The notes beneath the pieces were generated by a model. That model was not told where the DNA came from. It ran no database searches and saw only the letters and a list, made by a program, of their open reading frames with translations. Below are positions 33,644 through 42,200 of a DNA stretch of 64,000 nucleotides, one piece after another (the stretch's first letter is position 1; every line of letters starts with the position of its first letter). This stretch comes from Bacteroides sp. CAG:1076 (GTDB taxonomy: Bacteria; Bacteroidota; Bacteroidia; Bacteroidales; Bacteroidaceae), in assembly GCA_000436795.1 (NCBI GenBank), contig HF993255.1, positions 4,207-68,206 on the forward strand, in the 5' to 3' direction. The position numbers were made by a program, and so were the translations under genes.

Positions 33644-34723
33644 TCATTTGGGATATTGAAATAGATTGAGTGTTTCGTTGATCCACTTTTGTATGTTTCT
33701 TCTGGCTGTTTCCGGCTGAATAGCCTCTTCAATACTCATGCCTTCGGGGGTAATGCTGTCTACTCTTGCAAATCCGGCATTGAGAAGTTCCTGTCTGTCG
33801 CTTGCCTGTCCGGCGGTTAGCCATACCGGAACTTGATGCTTTCGTGCCCGTTGCAGAATGCGTTCGGGAAGTTTGCCCATAAGTGTCTGGCGGTCGGCGT
33901 GCCCTTCGCCGGTAATGACAAGGTCGGCATGTTTCAGCAGTTCATCGAATTTTATGAGATCGAGCAGTAAGTCGGCTCCCGATTGTGCCGTAGCATTGAA
34001 ATATTGCATGAAAGCGTAGCCTAAACCTCCGGCGGCTCCGGCACCGGGTTGCGTGGAAGTATCTTTTCCCATTAGGCGGGCGGAACTGTCGGCAAACTGT
34101 CGGGCGCGGCGGTCCAGTTCGTTTACCATCTGGGGAGTGGCTCCTTTTTGGGGAGCAAAGGTAAAGGCTGCTCCTTCTTTTCCATAAAGTGGATTGCGTA
34201 CGTCGCTGGCTAAGGTAAACTGGCATCCGGCTGTTTGGCTGGTCAGTACATCGTTTATTGTTCCGTTAGGGGCGAGGATGTCGGTAAGTGCCTGAAGCAT
34301 TCCTTTTCCGGCATCGCTGGTTCCGCTTCCTCCCAGTCCGATGATGAACTTTCTACAACCTTGTTGTATGGCGTGGGCTACGAGTTCGCCTACACCGTAG
34401 GTCGTGGCTATCAGTGGATTGCGTTCTTCGGCTTTCATCAATGTCAGTCCGCATGCCTTGGCTGTTTCGATAACGGCTGTTCCGTCGGGAGCAATACCAT
34501 AGCTGGCAAGGATGGGACGCATCAGCGGATCGTGTACTTTGGTTTGGATGATTTGTCCGTGCAAGGCAGAGATAAAGGCTTCGAGCATGCCTTCACCACC
34601 GTCGGACATGGGGAGTGAATGGACTGTCGCACCGCGGAAAGTCAGAACTTGTGCAAGGACTGCTTCTACTTCTTCTGATGTGAGGCAGCCTTTGAATGAA
34701 TCGATGGCCAGAATGATTTGCAT
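33644..34723 (-). CDS. glxK: Glycerate kinase (type II, GlxK/GarK family)
   Basis: A 359-aa kinase that phosphorylates D-glycerate. The N-terminal ILAIDSFKGCLTSEEVEAV and SLPMSDGGEGMLEAF, then IIGLGGSGTSDAGKGMLQAL, PGAGAAGGLGYAF and ITGEGHADRQTLMGKLP are hallmark segments of the family. Family membership is clear. It is the third gene of the glutaredoxin-esterase-glycerate kinase run, 4 bp after the esterase gene. Confidence 0.93.
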   Translation of the reverse strand: MQIILAIDSFKGCLTSEEVEAVLAQVLTFRGATVHSLPMSDGGEGMLEAFISALHGQIIQTKVHDPLMRPILASYGIAPDGTAVIETAKACGLTLMKAEERNPLIATTYGVGELVAHAIQQGCRKFIIGLGGSGTSDAGKGMLQALTDILAPNGTINDVLTSQTAGCQFTLASDVRNPLYGKEGAAFTFAPQKGATPQMVNELDRRARQFADSSARLMGKDTSTQPGAGAAGGLGYAFMQYFNATAQSGADLLLDLIKFDELLKHADLVITGEGHADRQTLMGKLPERILQRARKHQVPVWLTAGQASDRQELLNAGFARVDSITPEGMSIEEAIQPETARRNIQKWINETLNLFQYPK

Positions 34724-34727
34724 GGAA

Positions 34728-35318
34728 CTATATTGTTAATAGTTTTTCTATCAGTGGAACGTAATATTGGTGTACCTCATCGGCTGTTGGAGTATGCCCG
34801 CCCGGGAAGTGCCAGGAGTGGGGATAGTATTTCAGAAAGAGTGGTTCGTAGTGGGCCAGATGGTCGTTCTCTCCAAAGATACCCCAGATGTGTTCGCGGT
34901 TCGCGGACTGGTAGTGGTCCCATTGATGGAGCTGTACTTCGGCAAATTCATCAATCAGAGGCTGGTCGATGACGAAATGCTGGTTGCCGTCTGCTCGGGG
35001 TGACTTGTATTCATGGGGCCCGATGCGTTCGGTCAGGAATTTGGTCATTTCGAAATATGGGTTTCCAAGCAGGGCGGGGAGTCCGTTTTCGGAAGCTATA
35101 ATCTGGGCAAGAAAGGAACCGTTACTGTTTCCGACGAGTACATCGGGGGCTTCTTGTTGGCATAGTTGACGCAGGAATGAAAGTGCTTCTCGGGGATGCA
35201 AAGGCAAATCGGGAGTCAGAACTTGCGCTTTGTTGCTGAGGCTTTCTTGCAATGCCTGGGCAGGTGTGCATGCACCGGAAGCGAAGAAGCCATGAAGGAA
35301 GATAACTTTTCGTTTCAT
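34728..35318 (-). CDS. YqiA/YcfP-like alpha/beta-fold hydrolase
   Basis: A 196-aa single-domain hydrolase. FLHGFFASG is the oxyanion region near residue 8. The nucleophile Ser is in VGNSNGSF (GxSxG). The likely Asp and His are in GENDHLAHYEP and HFPGGHTPTADEV. It is similar to YqiA/YcfP, proteins of unclear substrate. The ATG at 35318 is preferred over a TTG three codons upstream because it leaves 2 bp after the glutaredoxin stop. Confidence 0.83.
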   Translation of the reverse strand: MKRKVIFLHGFFASGACTPAQALQESLSNKAQVLTPDLPLHPREALSFLRQLCQQEAPDVLVGNSNGSFLAQIIASENGLPALLGNPYFEMTKFLTERIGPHEYKSPRADGNQHFVIDQPLIDEFAEVQLHQWDHYQSANREHIWGIFGENDHLAHYEPLFLKYYPHSWHFPGGHTPTADEVHQYYVPLIEKLLTI

Positions 35319-35320
35319 TT

Positions 35321-35620
35321 TCAACAACCGCTTCCGTCGATGTTACATGTAGCTCCTTCGCTGACCGGGCGTGACTGTAGTCCGGCATCTTCGGGGGTAA
35401 GAGTTACTGTGCCGTCTTCCAGTACGAAGCAGGGGATGCCGGCAGCTCCGCTTTTCTTTGCTGCGTCGAACACAGGGTTATGGTCGCGGAGTCTCAGGAA
35501 TTCCTTGAGGTTTCTTACATGCTGGCCGATGTCGATGATTTCGTAACGGCTGTTTCCTTTGACTTGTTCTTCTACGTATGTGCAGTCGGGACATGTCTGC
35601 ATTCCATATATCTTTATCAT
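35321..35620 (-). CDS. Glutaredoxin/thioredoxin-fold protein
   Basis: A 99-aa redox protein. The active site TCPDC at residues 9-13 and the cis-Pro in GIPCFVLEDGTVTL give a glutaredoxin-like fold. RDHNPVFDAAKKSG is typical of the Bacteroidales form. The C-terminus adds two further Cys residues (ATCNIDGSGC), which could be a second redox or metal site. It is first in a three-gene run with the esterase and glycerate kinase. Confidence 0.85.
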   Translation of the reverse strand: MIKIYGMQTCPDCTYVEEQVKGNSRYEIIDIGQHVRNLKEFLRLRDHNPVFDAAKKSGAAGIPCFVLEDGTVTLTPEDAGLQSRPVSEGATCNIDGSGC

Positions 35621-35756
35621 AGTGGTAGCGTTTTTATGTGATTTGTTACGAGGACAAAGTTATATAAAAATTGGTGGAATGTATGTGTGATTGATATTTT
35701 CTGTAAATTTGGCTGTCGTGAATATCTTTGTTTCAGAAAATAAATCGGATGGATAA

Positions 35757-36626
35757 ATGAAAAAGACTGTAGCACTTATGGATAAATTTATTTGTCTGGC
35801 GGGTGGGGAAGCGTTGCCGGCAAGTAGTCTGAAAGGGGACTGGGTAGAGCAGATGGTGGCGGATGGAGTACTCCTGATTGTGTCGAACGGTAGCAGGAAG
35901 CGTGTGCGTGCAATCGACGGGCAGGCTTTTCGTGAGCATTTATCCAATAAATATGATATCCGGAATCTGGAACAGTACCGTGAGTTGTTATTGTCGGACG
36001 ATCCGGACCGGTCGGTTCAGGTGGCTGTGACGGGTAACTCAAAGGTGAGGGGAAAGCGTACTTTTTACGGTTTTCTGGTGAATAGTTATCAGCCGATACC
36101 AGCAACTGTAAACGGGTGTTCTAAAACGATTTTACCGCTGGAGGGGACTTTTGATTTTATCTACGATTATTGGAACTTTGTGATTCCGGAAGATGTGGTG
36201 ATAGTAGGTATTGAGAATCCCGAAAACTTCAGGTATGTATCGGCTCAGAAAAAGCTTTTCAGTTCGGTTGTACCCGACGGGGTGAAGCTGCTTTTTGTGT
36301 CCCGCTATCCGCAGGAGCAGAGCAAGGACTTACTCGACTGGCTGCAAAGTATTCCTAACCGGTATATTCATTTTGGCGACCTCGACTTGGCGGGCATTCA
36401 TATTTATCTTACATCGTTCTATCCATATTTGGGGGAGAGAGCTTCTTTCCTGATTCCGGCGGATTATGAATATCGGATAGCACATGGAAGCAGGGAAAGG
36501 TATAATCATCAACTTGAGAAATATGGGAAAATGCAGGTAACTGATCCACGCTTGGAAGAGCTGGTGGCTTGTATTCATCAGTATCATCGGGGGTATGATC
36601 AGGAGGGGTATATCGAAAGGATTTGA
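35757..36626 (+). CDS. Stand-alone TOPRIM protein resembling Wadjet JetD (DUF2220-like)
   Basis: A 289-aa cytosolic protein. The TOPRIM pattern is clear: Glu 153 in VGIENPENFRY, then Asp 208 and Asp 210 in YIHFGDLDLAGIHIYL. The same order (ENxxNF ... GDxDxxG) is found in the JetD nuclease of the Wadjet plasmid-defence complex. The first 100 residues look like a helical DNA-binding region. No jetA, jetB or jetC is nearby, so it is either orphan or a separate family. A -7 box TATCTTTG lies at 35723-35730. Confidence 0.72.
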   Translation: MKKTVALMDKFICLAGGEALPASSLKGDWVEQMVADGVLLIVSNGSRKRVRAIDGQAFREHLSNKYDIRNLEQYRELLLSDDPDRSVQVAVTGNSKVRGKRTFYGFLVNSYQPIPATVNGCSKTILPLEGTFDFIYDYWNFVIPEDVVIVGIENPENFRYVSAQKKLFSSVVPDGVKLLFVSRYPQEQSKDLLDWLQSIPNRYIHFGDLDLAGIHIYLTSFYPYLGERASFLIPADYEYRIAHGSRERYNHQLEKYGKMQVTDPRLEELVACIHQYHRGYDQEGYIERI

Positions 36627-36757
36627 AGGTGATGGGAATAGATTGATTCCGGATGGTATTATACGATTATCGGTAGAAGCGCGAACGGATGTACATCTGT
36701 GTGGACGTATTTTGCATTTTTACAAGGGCAATATAACTGCAGGTAAGGTAGAACTAC

Positions 36758-36765
36758 TATATTTG
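36758..36765 (+). promoter_or_regulatory. -7 element of the small Cys-rich protein gene
   Basis: TATATTTG, 19 bp before the ATG at 36785. No clear -33 is seen. Confidence 0.45.
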
Positions 36766-36784
36766 TATAGTATAAATTTGTATC

Positions 36785-36991
36785 ATGATACCTCCTGCTA
36801 TAGAACAATCAACGAAGGAAGAGCGTCGGGCGTATGTGCTCGATGAGTGGAAATGCCTGCATAACTGTGAGCTGTGCGGTAAGTGTCACGTACTGAAAGG
36901 ACAGGACGTGGAGGTTCTTTATGCGGATTACATAGAGGGATTGCGGAGCTATATGGATGTGACGATTGACATCCGGAACCGGAGTTATTGA
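36785..36991 (+). CDS. Small conserved-looking Cys-rich protein
   Basis: A 68-aa protein with CLHNCELCGKCHVLKG at residues 24-39, four Cys in a CxxxCxxCxxC pattern that could bind zinc or an iron-sulfur cluster. ADYIEGLRSYMDVTIDIRNRSY follows. The codon pattern and upstream promoter favour a real gene. I recognise no named family and do not assign function. Confidence 0.7.
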   Translation: MIPPAIEQSTKEERRAYVLDEWKCLHNCELCGKCHVLKGQDVEVLYADYIEGLRSYMDVTIDIRNRSY

Positions 36992-37029
36992 CGGGATACA
37001 GTCGGTTGGTTACCGATGTTTCGTTAATT

Positions 37030-37100
37030 CCGAGATTCCGGAAAACAGACTTTTGCCGCGTTCTTCAAACGGATAATCGGAAATCTTTTCGGAATCTCGG
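37030..37100. terminator. Convergent hairpin
   Basis: CCGAGATTCCG (37030-37040) and CGGAATCTCGG (37090-37100) are perfect inverted arms 49 nt apart, with A/T-rich inner arms that partly pair. It lies between the convergent 36785 and 37138 genes. Confidence 0.6.
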
Positions 37101-37137
37101 GTAAAATGGTGGGAAGGATACTTTACAAGAAGTTTTT

Positions 37138-37608
37138 TCAGAACTGGAAATGGATGGGCTTGGCAAAATCGGCTTTCTTTTCCAGTCCTTTTACGTTGCC
37201 TAAATTGGTCATCCAGCCGTCGATGTGCTTCAGGTAAAATACCTTGAACACGGGATTGGTGCGCATGTCTTTGTAAAGTTCGTGCACGATGGCACTCTTC
37301 TCGATAATGGCGTCGCGGATATCCTGACGTTCTTCGAAGACTGCTTCTGCCGAGAAACGGATCCAAGGTGTTTGTATTTCGTCCTTTTCCAGCTTGCATC
37401 CGCAAAGTTCGAGAGCGGGATTTGTCTGAAGCTCGGCATACACTTCTTTCTTTGCATTGGTACAGAACCAGAGCTTATCGTCTTCCAGTATCATGTATTG
37501 CATGGGGCGTACCTTGGGATTGCCGTCGAGTCCGATGGTAGCCATAAACTGAATGCCGATGCGATCCAGGTAGCCGGCTACATCGCGCAGGGTAATTTCT
37601 TCGTTCAT
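37138..37608 (-). CDS. Pyridoxamine 5'-phosphate oxidase-like FMN-binding protein
   Basis: A 156-aa split-barrel protein of the PNPOx-like family. QFMATIGLDGNPKVRPMQYMI near residue 19 and LWFCTNAKKEVYAELQTNPALELCG near 46 are the FMN-binding core. These small proteins bind FMN or F420-like flavins and are not vitamin B6 oxidases. Followed at 24 bp by the thioredoxin gene on its upstream side; the set may be one redox operon (flavodoxin, thioredoxin, this gene). Confidence 0.87.
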   Translation of the reverse strand: MNEEITLRDVAGYLDRIGIQFMATIGLDGNPKVRPMQYMILEDDKLWFCTNAKKEVYAELQTNPALELCGCKLEKDEIQTPWIRFSAEAVFEERQDIRDAIIEKSAIVHELYKDMRTNPVFKVFYLKHIDGWMTNLGNVKGLEKKADFAKPIHFQF

Positions 37609-37632
37609 TATCGTTTCGTCTTTACTTGTGGG

Positions 37633-37932
37633 TTATTGCAAAAAAGGATCGATGGTTGACAACAGTTCAGCTTTCGGCATTGCACCGCTTGCTCTCCAAA
37701 GTACTTCTCCTCTGCGGAACAGCATGAGGGTGGGGACGGACTGAATCTGGTATTGTTGGGATAGTGCTGCATGCGTATCTACATCAATCTTGATAATACG
37801 TATACGGTCGCCCAGTACCTCTTTTACTTGTTGCAGGACGGGGTGCATCATTTTGCAGGGTTGGCACCAGGTCGCAAAGAAATCGACCAGCACGAGCTGA
37901 TCGCCGGCAATTACGTCATAAAATGTTTCCAT
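37633..37932 (-). CDS. trxA: Thioredoxin
   Basis: A 99-aa thioredoxin with the active site FFATWCQPCKMMHP (WCxPC) near residue 23 and cis-Pro in SVPTLMLFRRGE. The ATG at 37932 (METFYDV) is the family start; the upstream open frame overlaps the end of the flavodoxin gene and is rejected. The Gln in place of the usual Gly (WCQPC) changes the active-site dipeptide and probably the redox potential. Confidence 0.93.
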   Translation of the reverse strand: METFYDVIAGDQLVLVDFFATWCQPCKMMHPVLQQVKEVLGDRIRIIKIDVDTHAALSQQYQIQSVPTLMLFRRGEVLWRASGAMPKAELLSTIDPFLQ

Positions 37933-38018
37933 AGTTAATTTGTATTTTTGTTTATTATTGGTTGAGAAGTAAGCACGTTTCCGATCTTTTCGGTCTTGCT
38001 TGCCTTCGTAATGTTGTT

Positions 38019-38555
38019 TTAGCAATGAAGTCCCATTTCGTAGGCTTCATTTAGTTTGGGGTTTCCGGTGATGGTACGTGGAGCAGTTACTCCGCCACAG
38101 AAAAGTGTACCGGCCAGACGGCTCTTCGGGAAACAATCAATCCAGCCTGTCAGGCCAGCTTCTGCCCGTTTGGGAACTTCCGGTTCTTCTTCGGCGGCAG
38201 TAGTTAGCATGTAGACGTCACGGAACTGATAATCCATGGTATACAACGCATTCATACGGTCGATGAGCACTTTCATCTGTCCGCTCATCTCGAAATAATA
38301 GATTGGAGTAGCCCATACGATGACATCCGCATGCAGCACTTTCTGCATGATGCTGTCGACGTCATCCTGAATAACACATTTGCCCAGTTTCTGGCAGGCT
38401 AAGCATCCACGACAAAAGTGTATATCTTTACCGATAAGTGAGATCTTTTCTACTTCGTGACCTGCCTGGAGAGCACCATTTATAAATTGATCAGCGAGCA
38501 TGTCGCTGTTTGAGCCAGTGCGTAGACTGGTTGAAATAACAATCACTTTTTTCAT
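38019..38555 (-). CDS. NADPH-dependent FMN reductase (flavodoxin fold)
   Basis: A 178-aa iron-sulfur/FMN flavodoxin-fold protein. The phosphate loop STSLRTGSNSDML is near residue 8. A Cys cluster HFCRGCLACQKLGKCVIQDD is near 46. FMN contacts are in WATPIYYFEMSGQMKVLIDR near 80. The middle and Cys cluster are similar to the protein at 43408, so the two are paralogues. It precedes trxA. Confidence 0.9.
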   Translation of the reverse strand: MKKVIVISTSLRTGSNSDMLADQFINGALQAGHEVEKISLIGKDIHFCRGCLACQKLGKCVIQDDVDSIMQKVLHADVIVWATPIYYFEMSGQMKVLIDRMNALYTMDYQFRDVYMLTTAAEEEPEVPKRAEAGLTGWIDCFPKSRLAGTLFCGGVTAPRTITGNPKLNEAYEMGLHC

Positions 38556-38671
38556 GTTACTTTGTCTTTATTAGCTTTTGTAGACCAGCTCAAAGTTATA
38601 GGTTTCTTTCCAGTTTTCCGCATGTATTGTCTGAAAAAAATAGGTGTCCGGAATGTCTGAATGCAGGTCTT

Positions 38672-39628
38672 TCAGATTCTATTTTGTTTCTTGTCCGACT
38701 GTTTCCTGAAAATTTGTGCTGCGATGCTGCCCGAAAAGTTGTGCCATACGGAAAACATGGCTCCGGGAACGGCCGCCATAGGGAACATGGCAAAATGGGT
38801 AGTAGCCAGCGAAGTGGCGAGTCCGGAGTTCTGCATGCCTACTTCGATGGCAATGGCCGACCGTTTGGACGGCTCGCTTCCGGTAAGGGCAGTAAGTCCA
38901 TAGCCTAAGGCCAGTCCGAGTACGTTATGCAGGATGACCGCTACGGCTACTATCAGGCTGCATGTAAGAATACTGGTAGAGTTATGGGCAACGATGATGC
39001 CGATGATGAATGCGATGGATAGTGTGGAAATCATTGGTAACAGCGGTACGATTCGTCGGGTGGTTTGTCCAAAATAATGGTTCGCGGCAAATCCCAGTAC
39101 GATGGGAACGATTACCACTTGTACGATACTTAAAAACATGCCGGCAATGTCTACGTCGACCGATTCGCCGGCCAGCAGCCATACGAGGGCAGGCGTGACG
39201 ACGGGAGCCAGCAGGGTGGAAACGCCGGTCATTGCTACGCTCAGAGGAACATCGCCTTTGGCCAGGTAACAGATGACATTGCTTGCCGTACCTCCCGGAC
39301 AGCATCCCACAAGGATTACTCCGAGAGCAAGTTCTTCGGGCAGGGCCAGCAGCTTGCTGAGCAGCCACGCCAGGGAAGGCATAATGAGAAACTGTGCCAG
39401 TTCGCCGATGAGGATGTCTTTAGGATGTTGCAGAACGGGCTTGAAGTCGGACGGGCGAAGTGTCAGTCCCATGCCGAACATTACCACGCCAAGCATCGGC
39501 GTGATGGCTGAAGTTCCTATCCAGGCAAACGAGGAAGGGAGAAAGAGTGCCACGACAGTCACCAGTACCACGATAAGAGTGATGTGTGCTGCAATCCATG
39601 CAGATAAGGTGAAGATTTTATTTTTCAT
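38672..39628 (-). CDS. Bile acid:sodium symporter family transporter (BASS)
   Basis: A 318-aa inner-membrane protein with about nine or ten hydrophobic spans. GVVMFGMGLTLRPSDF is near residue 47 and GVILVGCCPGGTASNVICYLAKG near 103, the sodium-binding crossover of the BASS family. EVGMQNSGLATSLATTHF near 265 is the second conserved repeat. Substrates in the family include bile acids, pantoate and 2-keto acids; this one is unknown. A -7 box TACCTTTG (minus strand, plus 39666-39673) lies upstream. Confidence 0.92.
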   Translation of the reverse strand: MKNKIFTLSAWIAAHITLIVVLVTVVALFLPSSFAWIGTSAITPMLGVVMFGMGLTLRPSDFKPVLQHPKDILIGELAQFLIMPSLAWLLSKLLALPEELALGVILVGCCPGGTASNVICYLAKGDVPLSVAMTGVSTLLAPVVTPALVWLLAGESVDVDIAGMFLSIVQVVIVPIVLGFAANHYFGQTTRRIVPLLPMISTLSIAFIIGIIVAHNSTSILTCSLIVAVAVILHNVLGLALGYGLTALTGSEPSKRSAIAIEVGMQNSGLATSLATTHFAMFPMAAVPGAMFSVWHNFSGSIAAQIFRKQSDKKQNRI

Positions 39629-39836
39629 TGCTTCTAATGCGTATGTTGTCTTTTAAAATTGCGTGCAAAGGTACGAAAATTTGAGGGCATCCTAGTGTGG
39701 TATGGCTGATTTGCTAGGTATCTCTGTTGGTCTGGGGATGAAAAAGTTACTATGTTTTTTGAAACTTCCTGATGAAAATGTCGGATAATTCATCTACATT
39801 TGTTGAAAATGAATGCTCTAATAAGATTGACTCATT

Positions 39837-42200
39837 ATGGAAGATAGACGTAAATTATGGAATGATTTTCTTTCCGCATTTCCCTTGGAGACGTTATCGG
39901 ATATGCCATTGGAAAAATATACCAATCTGAATCGGTCGGACTCTTTTTGTTATTGGGTGGAAAGTAGGACTTATAGCTTAGGCTCTATATGGGGAGGATC
40001 TTCCTACAAATTTGGTATATATAAATACAATGAACGACCTAAGGGGAATGCATCACATGTAATGTGTGATGACGCTTATGCATGGTATACAAAAAATGGA
40101 AATACAGCTCAAGAAGCCTATAAGTTTGTAAGAGGTGAGATTGTAAAGATTGCCCATCTTGCCCGTGAAGGGAAATGGGAGGCTATTGATGAAATTACCA
40201 CTTTGGGAGAGGTGTTCAAGTGGAAAATTGCATTCTTATATTCTGACGGACAGTTGATACCTGTCTATAATCGTTCTATGCTGGAAACAGTAACGGAAAA
40301 GTTAGGTATGGACGAGCCAAAGAAAAAGAGTATTCCGTATATGCAACGTTATCTCCTGCAGAGAAAAGGAGCCGAGGATTTGTTTACGTTTTATGACCAA
40401 CTGCGTCAGCTGATTGGCAAAACAAAAGTAAAATCATCCAGCGAGGATGTAAATGCGGGTCAGAAGTTTTGGATGTATGCTCCCGGAGAAAGTGGCTCAA
40501 AGTGGAGCCGGTGCCAGCACGACCACATTATCTGCATCGGCTGGGAAGAGCTGGGAGATTTGAGTCAATATGATTCGCTCGAACATGTCAGGGAACAGAT
40601 GAAAAAAATCTATGGGAAGCCGGGCTCAAGTTTTAAGAATGATGGCCTTGCTGTATGGGAATTCGTTCATGTCATCAAGCCTGGAGATGTTATTTATGTG
40701 AAGTCGGGTATTAGTAAGATTGTGGGACGGGGTATCGTAAAGTCTGATTATATATATGATGAAAGTTATGAGGATTTCCAAAATGTACGTAAAGTGGAAT
40801 GGACCCACGTGGGGATGTGGGATGCTCCTCATAATTCTGCATTGAAGACATTGACCGATATTACCAAATATCCTGAATATGTGCAGGGTATAGAATCATT
40901 ATTCCATACACCGTCTGATTCTGAAAAACGGTATTGGTGGTTGGTATCCAATCCGAAAATATGGAGTATGAACGATTTGGCTGTAGGTTCTGCAGTCAGG
41001 TACAATCTCTATAATGACAATGGAAAACCACGTCGTATTTTCCAGAACTTTTTAGATGCTAAGGTAGGAGATGCGGTAATTGGTTATGAGTCCACACCCG
41101 TAAAGCAGATTGTGGCACTTGCGAAGGTCTCAAAAGAACAGGATGGAGAGACCATAGAGTTCGTGAAAACGGAGGCTTTGAAAAATCCGGTGGATTTTGC
41201 TACAGTCAAGGCTACGGAGGAATTGAAAGATATGCAGTTTCTCAGCAACCCGCAAGGCTCGTTCTTTTCATTGGCAGCGACTGAATATGAGTTGTTACTG
41301 GACATTATCCGTGAAACGAATATCACTCCAGTGGAAAAGCATATTGAAACGTATACAAAGGATAAATTTTTGAGTGAAGTCTTTATGGATGAGTCCTCGT
41401 ATGATAGTCTTGTCGCATTACTGAACTTGAAGAAGAATGTAATTCTTCAAGGAGCTCCAGGTGTCGGTAAAACTTTTACTGCCAAACGACTTGCCTATTC
41501 GATGCTTGGGCGTAAGGATGAAGAACAGGTGGAAATGGTGCAGTTCCATCAGAATTTCTCCTATGAAGATTTTATTATGGGCTATAAACCGACGGAAGAG
41601 GGCGGCTTTGTGTTAAAGCCTGGCATTTTTTACAACTTCTGCAAGAAAGCAAAGAGTAATCCGGACAAGAAATATTTCTTTATCATCGATGAAATCAACC
41701 GGGGTAATCTGAGCAAGATTTTTGGCGAGCTGCTTATGCTTATAGAGAACGGTTATCGGGGGAAGAATATCAAATTGGCTTATACAGGCGATGATTTTAC
41801 GGTTCCCGAGAATATATACATCATTGGCATGATGAATACAGCCGACCGCAGTCTGGCAATGATTGACTATGCTTTGCGCCGCCGTTTCAGCTTCTTCGAG
41901 ATGAAGCCCGGATTCTCGACCAATGGTTTCAGGAAATATCAGTCTGACCTTCACAATGAGACCTTTGATAAAGTGATTGAAGCCATAGAAAACCTGAATA
42001 AGGTGATAGCTCATGATGATGCTTTGGGGGCCGGCTTTTGTATCGGACACAGCTATTTTTGCAATCAGAAAGCAATCGATAAGATGTGGTTAGAGAATGT
42101 GATAAACTACGATATAGCACCCATGCTGAAAGAATATTGGTTTGATGATCCACAGAAAAGCAAAATGCAAATAGATATGATTAAAAGTCTACTTTCATGA
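39837..42200 (+). CDS. mcrB: McrB-type AAA+ GTPase with two EVE-like domains
   Basis: A 787-aa restriction GTPase. Residues 1-190 are a helical N-terminal domain. Residues about 208-345 (FWMYAPGESGSKWSRCQ, then FVHVIKPGDVIYVKSG and GRGIVKSDYIY) and about 364-475 (RYWWLVSNPKIWSM, then KVGDAVIGYEST) look like two EVE/PUA-like modified-base pockets. The AAA+ part has Walker A LQGAPGVGKTFTAKRL (about 540), IIDEINRGNLSKIFGELL (about 615) and NTADRSLAMIDYALRRRF (about 668). It overlaps mcrC by 4 bp. Start at 39837 follows an in-frame stop. Confidence 0.9.
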   Translation: MEDRRKLWNDFLSAFPLETLSDMPLEKYTNLNRSDSFCYWVESRTYSLGSIWGGSSYKFGIYKYNERPKGNASHVMCDDAYAWYTKNGNTAQEAYKFVRGEIVKIAHLAREGKWEAIDEITTLGEVFKWKIAFLYSDGQLIPVYNRSMLETVTEKLGMDEPKKKSIPYMQRYLLQRKGAEDLFTFYDQLRQLIGKTKVKSSSEDVNAGQKFWMYAPGESGSKWSRCQHDHIICIGWEELGDLSQYDSLEHVREQMKKIYGKPGSSFKNDGLAVWEFVHVIKPGDVIYVKSGISKIVGRGIVKSDYIYDESYEDFQNVRKVEWTHVGMWDAPHNSALKTLTDITKYPEYVQGIESLFHTPSDSEKRYWWLVSNPKIWSMNDLAVGSAVRYNLYNDNGKPRRIFQNFLDAKVGDAVIGYESTPVKQIVALAKVSKEQDGETIEFVKTEALKNPVDFATVKATEELKDMQFLSNPQGSFFSLAATEYELLLDIIRETNITPVEKHIETYTKDKFLSEVFMDESSYDSLVALLNLKKNVILQGAPGVGKTFTAKRLAYSMLGRKDEEQVEMVQFHQNFSYEDFIMGYKPTEEGGFVLKPGIFYNFCKKAKSNPDKKYFFIIDEINRGNLSKIFGELLMLIENGYRGKNIKLAYTGDDFTVPENIYIIGMMNTADRSLAMIDYALRRRFSFFEMKPGFSTNGFRKYQSDLHNETFDKVIEAIENLNKVIAHDDALGAGFCIGHSYFCNQKAIDKMWLENVINYDIAPMLKEYWFDDPQKSKMQIDMIKSLLS

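Noticed and set aside
37010..37405. 131-aa minus-strand frame overlapping the PNPOx-like gene
   Set aside because: Out-of-frame shadow of the gene at 37138, rich in Arg and His.
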